DNA of 64,000 bases from UBA7657 sp049652985 (GTDB lineage: Bacteria; Pseudomonadota; Alphaproteobacteria; Micavibrionales; Micavibrionaceae), in NCBI GenBank assembly GCA_049652985.1, contig JBASFK010000002.1, positions 434,001 through 498,000 of the forward strand, in the 5' to 3' direction. The position numbers and the translations under genes are program-made. Below are positions 8,747-17,049 of this stretch, one piece after another. Below the pieces are notes generated by a model. That model did no database searches, was not told the DNA's origin, and was given only the letters and a program-made list of their open reading frames with translations. How positions within the stretch are numbered: position 1 is the first letter of the stretch; every line of letters starts with the position of its first letter.

Positions 8747-9826
8747 TTAACGGACGCGCCCGCGCAGCTTGAATACAAAGGAAATGACTTCGGCGACGGC
8801 CTTATAGTGCTCGGAGGGGATGGTTTCGTCGATATCGACGGTGTCGTAAAGCACCCGCGCCAAAGGCGGGCTTTCATAGAGCACGATATTATGTTCTTTC
8901 GCCACTTCGCGGATACGCAAGGCCACATTATCGATGCCCTTGGCGATGCACACGGGCGCTTCCATCGTGTCGGGTTTGTATTCCAGCGCGATGGAATAGT
9001 GCGTCGGGTTGGTGATGACGACATCGGCGCGCGGCACAGCCTGGATCATACGCTGGCGCGCCTTCTCGGTGCGGAGTTGACGCAGGCGCGCCTTGATGTG
9101 CGGGTCGCCTTCGGCCTGCTTGTATTCGTCCTTCAGTTCCTGCTTGGTCATGCGCATTTTCTTGTAATGCTCATAACGCTGATACAGCAGGTCGATGACA
9201 GCGATCACCAGCAGGACGACAAGGATGCCGACCATCAGCCGCACGACCAGCGATTTCATTTCATCCATCAGCAGCGGGATTGGTTGCCCGACCATGTGAT
9301 CGAGCTGGCCGAAATACGGGTAGAGAATGACTGTGCCGACAATGCTGATGACAATGATTTTCAGAAGTCCTTTTACGAACTCCATGATCGAGCGCATGGA
9401 AAACAGGCGCTGAAATCCTTTCATCGGCGAAATCTTGCTGAAATCCGGCTTGATGATCTCGGGCGCGAAAAGCGGGCCGACCTGGACAAATGGCGCGAGA
9501 AATGCGGCCAGCATCAGGAACGCGAAAGGCAGCCCGAGTATAAGAAGAACTTTTTTCAGCCCTTCACCTAATGCGATATGCAGGCCGCCGGGCGCTGAAG
9601 GGATATCATGCGCGTTCTCGATGTAAGTCTGCATCAATAATGTCAGGTCCTTGAACACGGGACCTGAAAAAGCGGTGATCAAAATGGTCGCCGCGAGCAA
9701 CATGACCCAGTTGTTGATCTCGCGCGAGAGCGCTACCTGACCTTTTTTTCGCGCCTCCTCCAGTTTCTTGGGAGTGGGTTCCTCGGTCTTCTGCGTATCG
9801 TCGGCCTGTTCGCCGTCCTCGGCCAT
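8747..9826 (-). CDS. flhB: Flagellar export gate protein / substrate-specificity switch FlhB
   Basis: Part of the flagellar type III export gate; switches export from rod/hook to filament substrates. The 359 residues have four membrane helices in the N-terminal half and a cytoplasmic C-domain with the autocleavage motif NPTH (in VVITNPTHYSIALEYKP). It is the last gene of the flgB-flgC-fliE-fliQ-fliR-flhB operon, 4 nt after fliR. An additional protein resembling only the FlhB C-domain is encoded at 12157-12540. Confidence 0.97.
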   Translation of the reverse strand: MAEDGEQADDTQKTEEPTPKKLEEARKKGQVALSREINNWVMLLAATILITAFSGPVFKDLTLLMQTYIENAHDIPSAPGGLHIALGEGLKKVLLILGLPFAFLMLAAFLAPFVQVGPLFAPEIIKPDFSKISPMKGFQRLFSMRSIMEFVKGLLKIIVISIVGTVILYPYFGQLDHMVGQPIPLLMDEMKSLVVRLMVGILVVLLVIAVIDLLYQRYEHYKKMRMTKQELKDEYKQAEGDPHIKARLRQLRTEKARQRMIQAVPRADVVITNPTHYSIALEYKPDTMEAPVCIAKGIDNVALRIREVAKEHNIVLYESPPLARVLYDTVDIDETIPSEHYKAVAEVISFVFKLRGRVR

Positions 9827-9830
9827 GGCG

Positions 9831-10616
9831 CTACCCCGCCGCTTTCAGGAAGAAGATCATGCCTTCCTCGAACTGGCCCGCCCAGTAAATGAAAATCGCC
9901 GACATCGTCAGCATCAAAGTTATCACTGAGAGCAATATTTGCAGCGGAATCGCCAGCAGGAACACCTGGATCTGCGGCATCAGGCGCGAGAGAACGCCCA
10001 TACCGACATATATAAGCATCGTCAGCACGATGAACGGCGCGCCGATCTTCACGCCGATAGAAAAACTGGCCGATACAGTGCGCGCGAGAAGCTCGGCCAT
10101 GCTGCCGGTATCGGGAATCGCACCGACCGGGAATAAGGTGTAACTCTCCAGCAGACCGGCGATCAGCAGATGGTGAAGGTCGGTCGCGAAAAGGATCAGT
10201 ACGCCAGTGACGGATAAAAATGCGCCAACCAGCGATCCCTGCATCGCCAGAGAGGGGTTGAAGACCTGCGCGTTGCCAAGGCCGGACGAGGTGGAGATGA
10301 CCATTCCCGCCGTATCCAGCGCGGTCATGAATATTCGGGCGACGGTGCCGAAAAACAGGCCGATGACGAATTCCGTGATAATCAGCATCAACAGCATGAA
10401 CGTTCCCGGCACCTGCGCGGGCATGTATTTCATCGTTACAGGAAACAATACGAAGCTCAGCGCCAGCGCGATCAGCAGGCGGAGGCGCTCGGGCACGAAC
10501 GAATCGCCAAGGCCCGGCATGATCATCACCGCCGTGCCCATGCGCACAAATGTCAGGATAAAGGCAAGGACGCCGGCTGCGAGAAACTGCTCCAGGATGC
10601 CGCTCAACGCAGGCAT
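9831..10616 (-). CDS. fliR: Flagellar biosynthetic protein FliR
   Basis: Membrane subunit of the FliPQR export gate core. The 261 residues form about six hydrophobic segments and include the family patterns FVRMGTAVMIMPGLGDSFVPERLRLLIALALS near the N-terminus and a GLGNAQVFNPSLAMQG-type loop in the middle. Length is typical. It is 3 nt downstream of fliQ and 4 nt upstream of flhB on the minus strand, the usual fliQ-fliR-flhB order. Confidence 0.96.
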   Translation of the reverse strand: MPALSGILEQFLAAGVLAFILTFVRMGTAVMIMPGLGDSFVPERLRLLIALALSFVLFPVTMKYMPAQVPGTFMLLMLIITEFVIGLFFGTVARIFMTALDTAGMVISTSSGLGNAQVFNPSLAMQGSLVGAFLSVTGVLILFATDLHHLLIAGLLESYTLFPVGAIPDTGSMAELLARTVSASFSIGVKIGAPFIVLTMLIYVGMGVLSRLMPQIQVFLLAIPLQILLSVITLMLTMSAIFIYWAGQFEEGMIFFLKAAG

Positions 10617-10619
10617 GAC

Positions 10620-10886
10620 CTATCCCAATCCGATCATGCGGTCGGCCAGTGAATGCATGAAATCCGTCAGGACCGTCATCATCCATGGCAGGAAAACGAA
10701 CATGGCGAGGAAAATGGCGAGAATTTTCGGAACGAAGACCAGCGTGATTTCCTGAATCTGCGTGAGCGCCTGCACCAGCGCGATCGAAACACCAACGACC
10801 AGGCCGATCAGCAGGATCGGCGCGCCGATCTGGATGGAGATCAGCAGAGCCTCGCGCGTGACATCGAGAATCTCGGTTTCAGTCAT
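10620..10886 (-). CDS. fliQ: Flagellar biosynthetic protein FliQ
   Basis: Small export-gate subunit, 88 residues, with two membrane helices forming a hairpin around the FliP/FliR core. The family pattern is clear: an N-terminal MTETEILDVTREAL, then a first helix with GAPILLIGLVVGVSIALVQALTQIQE, then LVFVPKILAIFL. It follows fliE after a 33-nt gap and precedes fliR by 3 nt. Family length is 85-90 residues. Confidence 0.96.
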   Translation of the reverse strand: MTETEILDVTREALLISIQIGAPILLIGLVVGVSIALVQALTQIQEITLVFVPKILAIFLAMFVFLPWMMTVLTDFMHSLADRMIGLG

Positions 10887-10919
10887 AATAAAAAGAATAG
10901 AGGAAAAAACGCCCTGACG

Positions 10920-11234
10920 CTAGATCGGCATTCTCATGATTTCCTGGTAGGCGGAAATCAGGCGGTCGCGCAGGGCAACCACGGTTTGAAGGGTCACTTC
11001 GGCGGAAGTTATGGCCTGGACCACGTCGGTCAAATCGGCCTCACCGGTCACGGCCTGGGCCGAGGTTGTTTCGCCGGATTTCATCGTCTCCAGCGCATCG
11101 GTGGCCTTGCCCTCCAGGAACTGGGAGAAGGAAACGCCGTCATTGCCGCTCGCGCCGGATTTGTTCACCAGTCCCTGCGTGTTGCCGTAGGCGCTGGCCG
11201 CTATGCTTGGGTCGATCATCTTGCTGATAGGCAT
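10920..11234 (-). CDS. fliE: Flagellar hook-basal body complex protein FliE
   Basis: The adaptor between the MS ring and the proximal rod. 104 residues, as expected for the family. The C-terminal helix carries the typical pattern DVVQAITSAEVTLQTVVALRDRLISAYQEIMRMPI. The gene lies between flgC and fliQ, a very common order (flgB-flgC-fliE). It has no signal peptide; FliE is exported by the flagellar type III system. Confidence 0.95.
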   Translation of the reverse strand: MPISKMIDPSIAASAYGNTQGLVNKSGASGNDGVSFSQFLEGKATDALETMKSGETTSAQAVTGEADLTDVVQAITSAEVTLQTVVALRDRLISAYQEIMRMPI

Positions 11235-11261
11235 GTATGGCTCCTGTTATCTATTATAGGC

Positions 11262-11681
11262 CTAAGCGCGCAATAAATCTATCGTGCGCATGACCATGTT
11301 CCGCGCCTGTTCGATCATACCGAGATTGGCCTCGTAGGACCTCTGGGCTTCGCGCACATCCATAGCTTCGATCAGGGAATTGACGTTGGGCATTTTTACC
11401 ATGCCTTTATCGTCAGCGGCCGGATGATCGGGGATATATTTCATCGGAAACGGTGTTTTCTTATCCGTGCTGATTTTATCGACGCTGACGAGGTCGACGC
11501 CCATTTTCTTGTCCATCTCGTTCCTGAACGTGATGATCTGGCGGTGATACGGCTCGGAACCGGGCGTCAGGCCGGTCGTGTCGGCGTTGGCGATGTTCTC
11601 GGTGATAACGCGCAGGCGCGCGCCTTGGACTTTCATGCCCATCGCCGAGATCGTCATTGAATTCATAATGTCATTGCTCAT
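11262..11681 (-). CDS. flgC: Flagellar basal-body rod protein FlgC
   Basis: Proximal rod component exported by the flagellar system. 139 residues. The N-terminus holds the rod motif AMGMKVQGARLRVITENIANADTTG, and the C-terminus the matching coil (VDVREAQRSYEANLGMIEQARNMVMRTIDLLR). It is the second gene of the operon, 11 nt after flgB. Length and the two terminal motifs make the call safe. Confidence 0.97.
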   Translation of the reverse strand: MSNDIMNSMTISAMGMKVQGARLRVITENIANADTTGLTPGSEPYHRQIITFRNEMDKKMGVDLVSVDKISTDKKTPFPMKYIPDHPAADDKGMVKMPNVNSLIEAMDVREAQRSYEANLGMIEQARNMVMRTIDLLRA

Positions 11682-11692
11682 GATTTATCTCC

Positions 11693-12100
11693 TTATGCAG
11701 CGCCAAGCGCCAGTTTGATGAGCCGCACGTTTTTCTGGTAAAGCGACGTCATCAGGTTGTAATCCATAACCATCTGGCCGGATTTGATCATCTGCTCTTC
11801 CATGATGACCGCATTGCCGTCGGGTGCGACTTCGTAAACTTTCTTCTGCTTGCCCTCTTTCGCGGCGGCAACTCCATTCCCCGCCCCGACATGCATCGGG
11901 TTGGTGGAAACCATCTGGATGCCTTTCGATTCCGTGACACCCTTCAGCACGGTGCTGAAATCCACAGGTTTTAAATCCTGCGGACGATAGTTCGGCGTAT
12001 CGGCATTGGCGACGTTCTGCGAAATGATGCGCTGGCGCTGGCTCAAATAGTCCATTTTCGCGCCGAGAGCTTTTAAAAGACCTATGTTTTGTGTAGTCAT
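11693..12100 (-). CDS. flgB: Flagellar basal-body rod protein FlgB
   Basis: First proximal rod protein. About 135 residues from the ATG at 12100, which has AAGGG about 9 nt upstream; a longer reading frame extends to 12157 but would include the promoter. The N-terminus reads MTTQNIGLLKALGAKMDYLSQRQRIISQNVANADTPNYRPQDL, with the rod-protein motif NVANADTPNY. The C-terminal coil (MVMDYNLMTSLYQKNVRLIKLALG) is present. Heads the operon flgB-flgC-fliE-fliQ-fliR-flhB, read from a sigma-54-like promoter about 40 nt upstream. Confidence 0.96.
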   Translation of the reverse strand: MTTQNIGLLKALGAKMDYLSQRQRIISQNVANADTPNYRPQDLKPVDFSTVLKGVTESKGIQMVSTNPMHVGAGNGVAAAKEGKQKKVYEVAPDGNAVIMEEQMIKSGQMVMDYNLMTSLYQKNVRLIKLALGAA

Positions 12101-12140
12101 AGCTAGAACCCTTAGTTTTTTGTTCCCTGCAGGGAATATT

Positions 12141-12156
12141 TGCAGAAAGCGTGCCA
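12141..12156 (-). promoter_or_regulatory. Sigma-54-type promoter of the flgB operon
   Basis: On the minus strand the sequence TGGCACgctttCTGCA gives GG and GC exactly 10 nt apart, matching the -24/-12 consensus TGGCAC-N5-TTGCA with one mismatch. Transcription would start near 12129, about 30 nt before the flgB ATG. The site ends right beside the start of the divergent gene at 12157, so it also bounds that gene's leader. FlbD, encoded at 41.5 kb, is the likely activator. Confidence 0.75.
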
Positions 12157-12540
12157 ATGACGGACCAGTATGACGACGGTCGGAAAATCACCCCCAGGGA
12201 TATCCTAAGCCGTTTAAATATAAGGAAAATTCCGCGGCGAAAGGTGGCCGTGGCCATCGAGGACGGGTCCGATGACGGGGGGGTGCCGGTCATTACGGCA
12301 GCCGGGCGGGGAAAATTTGCCGAGACGATCCTGCAGCTTGCCTATGACAATGGAATCGACGTCCGGGAGGATAGCGCCCTGGCCGAAATGCTGGCCAAAG
12401 TCGAACTGGACAGCCCTATCCCTTCCGAGGCGTTTATGGCGGTGGCCGAAATCCTGTCTTATGTCTACCGGGCGAACGGCGAGCCCAACCCTTTCGATGC
12501 AGTAATGGGACGTGCTAAGGATAAACGACAGGACACATGA
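12157..12540 (+). CDS. FlhB C-domain homologue (FlhX-like)
   Basis: About 127 residues. The core (RRKVAVAIEDG...PVITAAGRGKFAETILQLAYDNGIDVREDSALAEMLAKVELDSPIP) matches the cytoplasmic domain of FlhB, which has the same sequence of features ending in AVAEILSYVYR. It lacks the membrane half and the NPTH autocleavage site. Such stand-alone domains (called FhlX/FlhX, or EscU/YscU-like small proteins) are known and can modulate or partly replace the FlhB switch. Start chosen at the ATG 12157; a GTG at 12151 lies within the divergent promoter. It begins a plus-strand unit with 12537, fliO and fliP. Confidence 0.8.
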   Translation: MTDQYDDGRKITPRDILSRLNIRKIPRRKVAVAIEDGSDDGGVPVITAAGRGKFAETILQLAYDNGIDVREDSALAEMLAKVELDSPIPSEAFMAVAEILSYVYRANGEPNPFDAVMGRAKDKRQDT

Positions 12541-12803
12541 ACGCGCAGCCGCCCCTTGAACAAAGGTTTGAAGACCTGATCGCCCGCATCGACGAAGCGA
12601 CACGCCAGGTGGATTCAGGGATGCTGGCCGATTTCAATTCACTTAACAAAGAGATTATGGACGTATTCACTTCCACACAGGCCGCCGGTTCCGAAACCGC
12701 GCAGGCGATGCAGCGTCAGATGGGCAAGGTGATCGTGAAGCTGGACGAACTGGCGGCCAGCATCACCGCGTATAAAAGCACCCTGAAGGAGAACAAAGAA
12801 TGA
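12537..12803 (+). CDS. Small coiled protein of unknown function in the fliO-fliP operon
   Basis: 88 residues, no signal peptide or membrane segment. It looks mostly helical: heptad-like stretches such as RFEDLIARIDEATRQVDSG and MQRQMGKVIVKLDELAASITAYKS. I recognise no family. It is translationally coupled on both sides: ATGA overlaps with the FlhB C-domain homologue before it and with fliO after it. A role in flagellar export or assembly is an inference from this context only. Confidence 0.75.
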   Translation: MNAQPPLEQRFEDLIARIDEATRQVDSGMLADFNSLNKEIMDVFTSTQAAGSETAQAMQRQMGKVIVKLDELAASITAYKSTLKENKE

Positions 12804-13102
12804 CCGACTGGCATGATCTGCCGCAGATCGTGCGGCTGCTGGCGGCGCTGGCGTTCGTGATCGCGCTGATGGGCGGGCTTTCGGTTCTTCTGAAAAAGAT
12901 CGGCCTGCCCGGCACACCAAGCACGCCCGGGCATAAGCGCCGGATGAAGATCATCGAATCGCTGCCGCTGGATGGCCGCCGCCGCGCGGTTCTAATCCAG
13001 TGCGATGACAAACAGCATCTTGTCATTTTAGGCGCGAGCGGCGAAACTGTGGTCAAGACAGACATCGAACCGGTAATGATTGATGAAAAAGCAGTTCTTT
13101 AG
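12800..13102 (+). CDS. fliO: Flagellar biosynthetic protein FliO
   Basis: Membrane protein that helps assemble the FliP ring of the export gate. 100 residues: one N-terminal membrane helix (LLAALAFVIALMGGLSVLLKK), then a small cytoplasmic domain with the FliO signature (RRMKIIESLPLDGRRRAVLIQCDDKQHLVILG). It overlaps the fliP start by 20 nt, which suggests coupled translation. FliO is poorly conserved, but the helix-plus-ring-domain pattern and the fliP neighbour make the call good. Confidence 0.88.
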   Translation: MTDWHDLPQIVRLLAALAFVIALMGGLSVLLKKIGLPGTPSTPGHKRRMKIIESLPLDGRRRAVLIQCDDKQHLVILGASGETVVKTDIEPVMIDEKAVL

Positions 13103-13847
13103 ATTCGTTTTGGCATTGCTGCCGCTGATCGCGCTTTTACCGGGCGCGGCGTGGGCGCAGAGCGTCAATCTCGATCTCGGCGCGGATGGCGATGGCACCG
13201 TAACGGGCCGCGTCGTTCAGCTTGTCATCCTGCTCACCGTTCTTTCGCTGGCGCCGTCGATCCTGATCATGATGACGTCATTCACGCGCATCATCGTCGT
13301 GCTGTCTTTCCTGCGTACGGCTATTGGTATCCAGCAGACGCCGCCGAACACCGTCATGATTTCGCTCGCGCTGTTTCTCACGTTCTTCATCATGGCGCCA
13401 ACGCTTGAATCCGCCTACAAAACCGCGCTCGTCCCGTTGATGAACGAGGAAATCGACGAGGTGCAGGCGTTCCAGCGCGGCATCGAGCCGTTCAAGATGT
13501 TCATGCTCAAACATGTGCGCGAAAAAGATCTTAATCTTTTCATCGGCCTGACCGAAACGCCAGAGCCCGCCGACCCGATGGCGCTGCCGATTCAAATCAT
13601 CATTCCCGCTTTCATGATTTCGGAATTGCGGCGGGCGTTTGAAATCGGCTTTATGCTGTTCCTGCCGTTCCTGATCATCGATCTCGTGACGGCGTCAATC
13701 CTGATGTCGATGGGTATGATGATGCTCCCGCCAGTGACGATTTCACTGCCGTTCAAGATTATTTTCTTCGTGCTGGTGGATGGCTGGTACCTGATTACCG
13801 GCTCGCTGATCCAGAGCTTTGACTCGATACCACCGGTAACTCCCTGA
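13083..13847 (+). CDS. fliP: Flagellar biosynthetic protein FliP
   Basis: Core membrane subunit of the flagellar export gate. About 254 residues from the ATG at 13083 (a TTG lies directly before it). There is a cleavable signal peptide ending AAWAQS, as is usual for FliP, followed by four membrane helices. Typical patterns: PSILIMMTSFTRIIVVLSFLRTAIGIQQTPPN and SELRRAFEIGFMLFLPFLIIDLVTASILMSMGMMMLPP. It ends exactly where the convergent AMIN/TPR gene ends, leaving no room for a separate terminator. Confidence 0.97.
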   Translation: MKKQFFRFVLALLPLIALLPGAAWAQSVNLDLGADGDGTVTGRVVQLVILLTVLSLAPSILIMMTSFTRIIVVLSFLRTAIGIQQTPPNTVMISLALFLTFFIMAPTLESAYKTALVPLMNEEIDEVQAFQRGIEPFKMFMLKHVREKDLNLFIGLTETPEPADPMALPIQIIIPAFMISELRRAFEIGFMLFLPFLIIDLVTASILMSMGMMMLPPVTISLPFKIIFFVLVDGWYLITGSLIQSFDSIPPVTP

Positions 13848-16800
13848 TCAATTTGAAGCGGGCGGTGCTGCAGGTGCAGCCGCAGGGGCCGGTGTGGCGG
13901 CAGGCGCTGCTGGGGGGGATGCAGCCGGAGCCGGCGGCGCTGACGTCGCCTTGTAATTATCCAGGAACTGTTTGAACAGATCGACTTCCGAGACAACAGA
14001 CATCAGCGTGTTGCGGTCGGCCAGCGCCCCGCTCTGCCGCGTGCGGGTGATAACCTCGAAGACACGCGCCTTGTCGGTCTGGGCCATGGAATCCGAATAT
14101 TTCTCGCGCATATTCGCGAGGCCGATGCGGTCGCTGGCGAGGTTAAGCGCCACGGCGCGCTGCATCAGGAGCGCGGTGTGCTCGGGCGAGAGCGGACGCG
14201 TCAGCGAAATTTCCTCGTCGTTCACGACATCGCCCAGCGCCTCGGCGGCATCGTCCCAGTAACCTGCACGCCATGCGATATCCGCGCGCAGCTTGTTGAC
14301 GTTCTTGGAGCGCGGCAATTCATGCAGCAGAGCCAATGCCTGGTCGGGGCGTTTTTCCTGCGACAGCGCCCGTGCGCGCAGCAACGAAATTTCCTGATAG
14401 CGTTCCGGCGTGCGCTGATCCTCGGGCAGCGCGTCCAGCGCCTCTTTTGCCTTGCCAAGCGCACTCAGGGCATTGACCGGTCTGCCGTCCAGAAGCTCGA
14501 TCGCGGCCAGTTTCGTGCCGACCCTGTAGACCTCGACGCCCTGCTTGCGGGACATGACGCCCTGAAGCAGCGTCACGGCACGGTCGAGTAATTCCTTGCT
14601 CACGAGGTGATCGGCGAGTTTTTCGGCAATGACGTCGCCCTTATCCCCGCCCGGGCTCAGCGCCGAGAATTCATCGTAAAGCGCGGCCGCGTCCGGCCCT
14701 GAAATTTTATGCAGCGCATCGCCCGTGAAAAGTTTTTCAAACGTCTCGATCATCTCGGCGAGGATGCGCTCGCCGAGGTCGGTACCTTCCGAGAACGTCG
14801 CGGCGTCGCGCATGATATTCAGGCCCTTGATGTAATCGCCGGTATCAAAATACACTTTGCCTAGCCAGTAATTGATCAGGGCCTCAAGCCCGTCACCGCG
14901 CCACGCGTAACGCAGGCGCTCCAGGCTGCTGATGGCTTCCTTGGCCGTGATTTGCTTGTTCTCGTATTTCAGGCGCGTGATAGAGAGACCGCTTTTGGCG
15001 CGGTACATCGGGTCCTTGCCGGTGGTGAGAGTCGTCCAGATCGTGATCGCCTCGGCGGGTTTTTTGTGCTGGCGGGCGGCCTCGCCTTTCAGGTAAGTCA
15101 ACGCGGCTTCCTGCTGGAATACCAGGTCGCCGCCGTGATCCTCGACCAGTTTCAGGATTTTCTCTCCCTCCTCCAGCTTGCCCGAGCGCAGGGCAATCTC
15201 GGACAGTACAAGCCCGAGCCGAGTGATCAGGATTTCAGGATAGTAAGCGAGGATTTCAATATCATGAGGCAAAATTTCGCCTGCCTGCTGCCAGTCCTCA
15301 AGATCGGCCAGCACAAAAGCCTTCCAGTAGCCGATCTCGGGGTAAGTCTCGAGACCCTTATCGTTCAAATTTTCAAATGCGACGTCGCTGACCTGCCCGA
15401 GCGCGTGCGTCGCGCCGTTGAGGGCGATAAATTCCGGGTTGGTTTCGATCTCCGGCAATTCGTCGGCGGCGAAATCGAGAAAGCCCGTGGCCTCGGCCCA
15501 CAAGCCGTTCGCGAGATGCATGCGTGCGAGCGAGATCAGCCCTTCGACCTGGCCGCTTTTCGGTTTACCGGCGAGCGTCGAGAGGACGAGGTTGCGGTTA
15601 TGCTCCAGAACCTGCAGGCCGCCCATCTGCCACGTGTTGAAATCGAAAATGCGTTTCTCGGGCGCTTTGGCCGGTGCGCTTTTTTTCGTCTGCGCCTGCC
15701 GGAACGACAAGGCGGTAGCGATGTTCTTTTCCGGCATCAGGTGCAGGCCGCCGGGGCGCGTGACAACCACGCTCTGGCGCACGATCTCGACGGTCAGATC
15801 GTCAACCTTCGGCAGAATGGTCAGGCCGACCGGCGTGTAGATCGTTTCGAATTCGACAAAATTCAGCGGCAGGCCCGAAAGAAATTTCGACGAATTCACC
15901 GTCACGACTTTCAGCGTGCGGCCTGTGACAGGATCGGGCACATCGAGGACGCGGCCCGGCTCCTGCATATCCCATGTCAATTGTCCGCCGCCCGGCTCAT
16001 CGCCGTTATCGTCGCTGCGTTTCGGCGCGATGCTTTGAAGGTGAATGTCGTGCGGCGCGGCAATGACGCGCCAGAGCAGCCCGCCCGCCTGGCCCTGCAC
16101 TGCCTTCGCCCCCAGCGTAGGAAACGTAAAGGCCTTGCCGCCGGTGATCAGTACGGTTCCGGGCGGCATCATCTGTTTTGCGGCGGGACCGGTAACGTTC
16201 GGGCTCAGCATTAAATCTTCCTGGTCGGAGATCATCCATATTTTTCCGCCACGCTCATACACCGCGAGACCGGTCGATTTGGTCGCTGTCAGCATGATGA
16301 TGTTGGGTTTCGCCGTCACGGGTACCACGGGCGTTCCGGTTTTTATATCCGTCGCAGGCTCCTGCTGCAGTTTTTTAAGATCCTCCGCGTTCGGCGGGGC
16401 GGAAGGCTGGCTCTTTGGCAGCGCGGGTTTGACCGGCACCATGGCCGCAGGAGGTTCGGGTTGTTTTTCGGGGATTGTCTGCTTGGCGACGTCAGCGACA
16501 GGCGCGGCGGCAACTTTCGCTTCCGGTTTTTTCGGTTCAGGTTTTTTTTCTTCAATCTTTTTTTCGGCCTGTTTTTCCGGCTTAGGTGCGCCGGGCGGAT
16601 CGTAGATATCCACCACCACACGATTGCCTGCGGAGAAATTCCGCGTCGTCGATCCTTTCACCAGCGTGATGGACACACGCAGCGGCGAGGTCGAAACAAT
16701 TTTTACGGCCGTCACGTTTTTCGGCGGATCGGCCTTGTAGGCGCTGTCGTCCAGCGCGGCGGGCGCGGAGAAAGAAATCACAAGCTCGCCGGGCGTGTTG

Positions 16801-16955
16801 TCGCTGGCAGAATAGACCGGGCTTTTGCCCGTATCGAACACGAGCCGCGCATAACCGTCATGCTCGCCCGCGCGCAAACGCACCGTGTCCTGCGCGTGAG
16901 CGCCCGGCACGGAAGCAAAAATGAGGAAAAGACTAAATAAAACAACGCGAAGCAT
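13848..16955 (-). CDS. Large secreted AMIN-like/TPR protein in the flagellar cluster
   Basis: About 1,035 residues from the ATG at 16955, whose signal peptide (MLRVVLFSLFLIFASVPGAHA) fits better than a TTG start 30 nt upstream. Residues about 25-120 resemble an AMIN-type beta domain (YARLVFDTG...VRVSITLVKG...NRVVVDIYDPP). Next is a Pro/Lys/Glu-rich linker of about 100 residues, a beta-rich part, then a long helical repeat region of TPR type, and an Ala/Pro-rich tail. AMIN domains bind cell wall or envelope parts. It sits between fliP and the motE-fliM-fliL unit, so a role in the envelope around the flagellum is plausible but not shown. Confidence 0.8.
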   Translation of the reverse strand: MLRVVLFSLFLIFASVPGAHAQDTVRLRAGEHDGYARLVFDTGKSPVYSASDNTPGELVISFSAPAALDDSAYKADPPKNVTAVKIVSTSPLRVSITLVKGSTTRNFSAGNRVVVDIYDPPGAPKPEKQAEKKIEEKKPEPKKPEAKVAAAPVADVAKQTIPEKQPEPPAAMVPVKPALPKSQPSAPPNAEDLKKLQQEPATDIKTGTPVVPVTAKPNIIMLTATKSTGLAVYERGGKIWMISDQEDLMLSPNVTGPAAKQMMPPGTVLITGGKAFTFPTLGAKAVQGQAGGLLWRVIAAPHDIHLQSIAPKRSDDNGDEPGGGQLTWDMQEPGRVLDVPDPVTGRTLKVVTVNSSKFLSGLPLNFVEFETIYTPVGLTILPKVDDLTVEIVRQSVVVTRPGGLHLMPEKNIATALSFRQAQTKKSAPAKAPEKRIFDFNTWQMGGLQVLEHNRNLVLSTLAGKPKSGQVEGLISLARMHLANGLWAEATGFLDFAADELPEIETNPEFIALNGATHALGQVSDVAFENLNDKGLETYPEIGYWKAFVLADLEDWQQAGEILPHDIEILAYYPEILITRLGLVLSEIALRSGKLEEGEKILKLVEDHGGDLVFQQEAALTYLKGEAARQHKKPAEAITIWTTLTTGKDPMYRAKSGLSITRLKYENKQITAKEAISSLERLRYAWRGDGLEALINYWLGKVYFDTGDYIKGLNIMRDAATFSEGTDLGERILAEMIETFEKLFTGDALHKISGPDAAALYDEFSALSPGGDKGDVIAEKLADHLVSKELLDRAVTLLQGVMSRKQGVEVYRVGTKLAAIELLDGRPVNALSALGKAKEALDALPEDQRTPERYQEISLLRARALSQEKRPDQALALLHELPRSKNVNKLRADIAWRAGYWDDAAEALGDVVNDEEISLTRPLSPEHTALLMQRAVALNLASDRIGLANMREKYSDSMAQTDKARVFEVITRTRQSGALADRNTLMSVVSEVDLFKQFLDNYKATSAPPAPAASPPAAPAATPAPAAAPAAPPASN

Positions 16956-17049
16956 ACTTAAAAAGCGTGCCACAGGAGCGGTCAAAGGACAAGGGAACAG
17001 GACATGCCCGCCCTTCTTATCCAGAGAGCGAATCTACAGTGATTTAAGC

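Noticed and set aside
14952..16214. 420-residue open frame on the plus strand
   Set aside because: Shadow of the AMIN/TPR gene on the opposite strand; no start signals or family features, low-complexity composition typical of antisense frames in GC-rich DNA.
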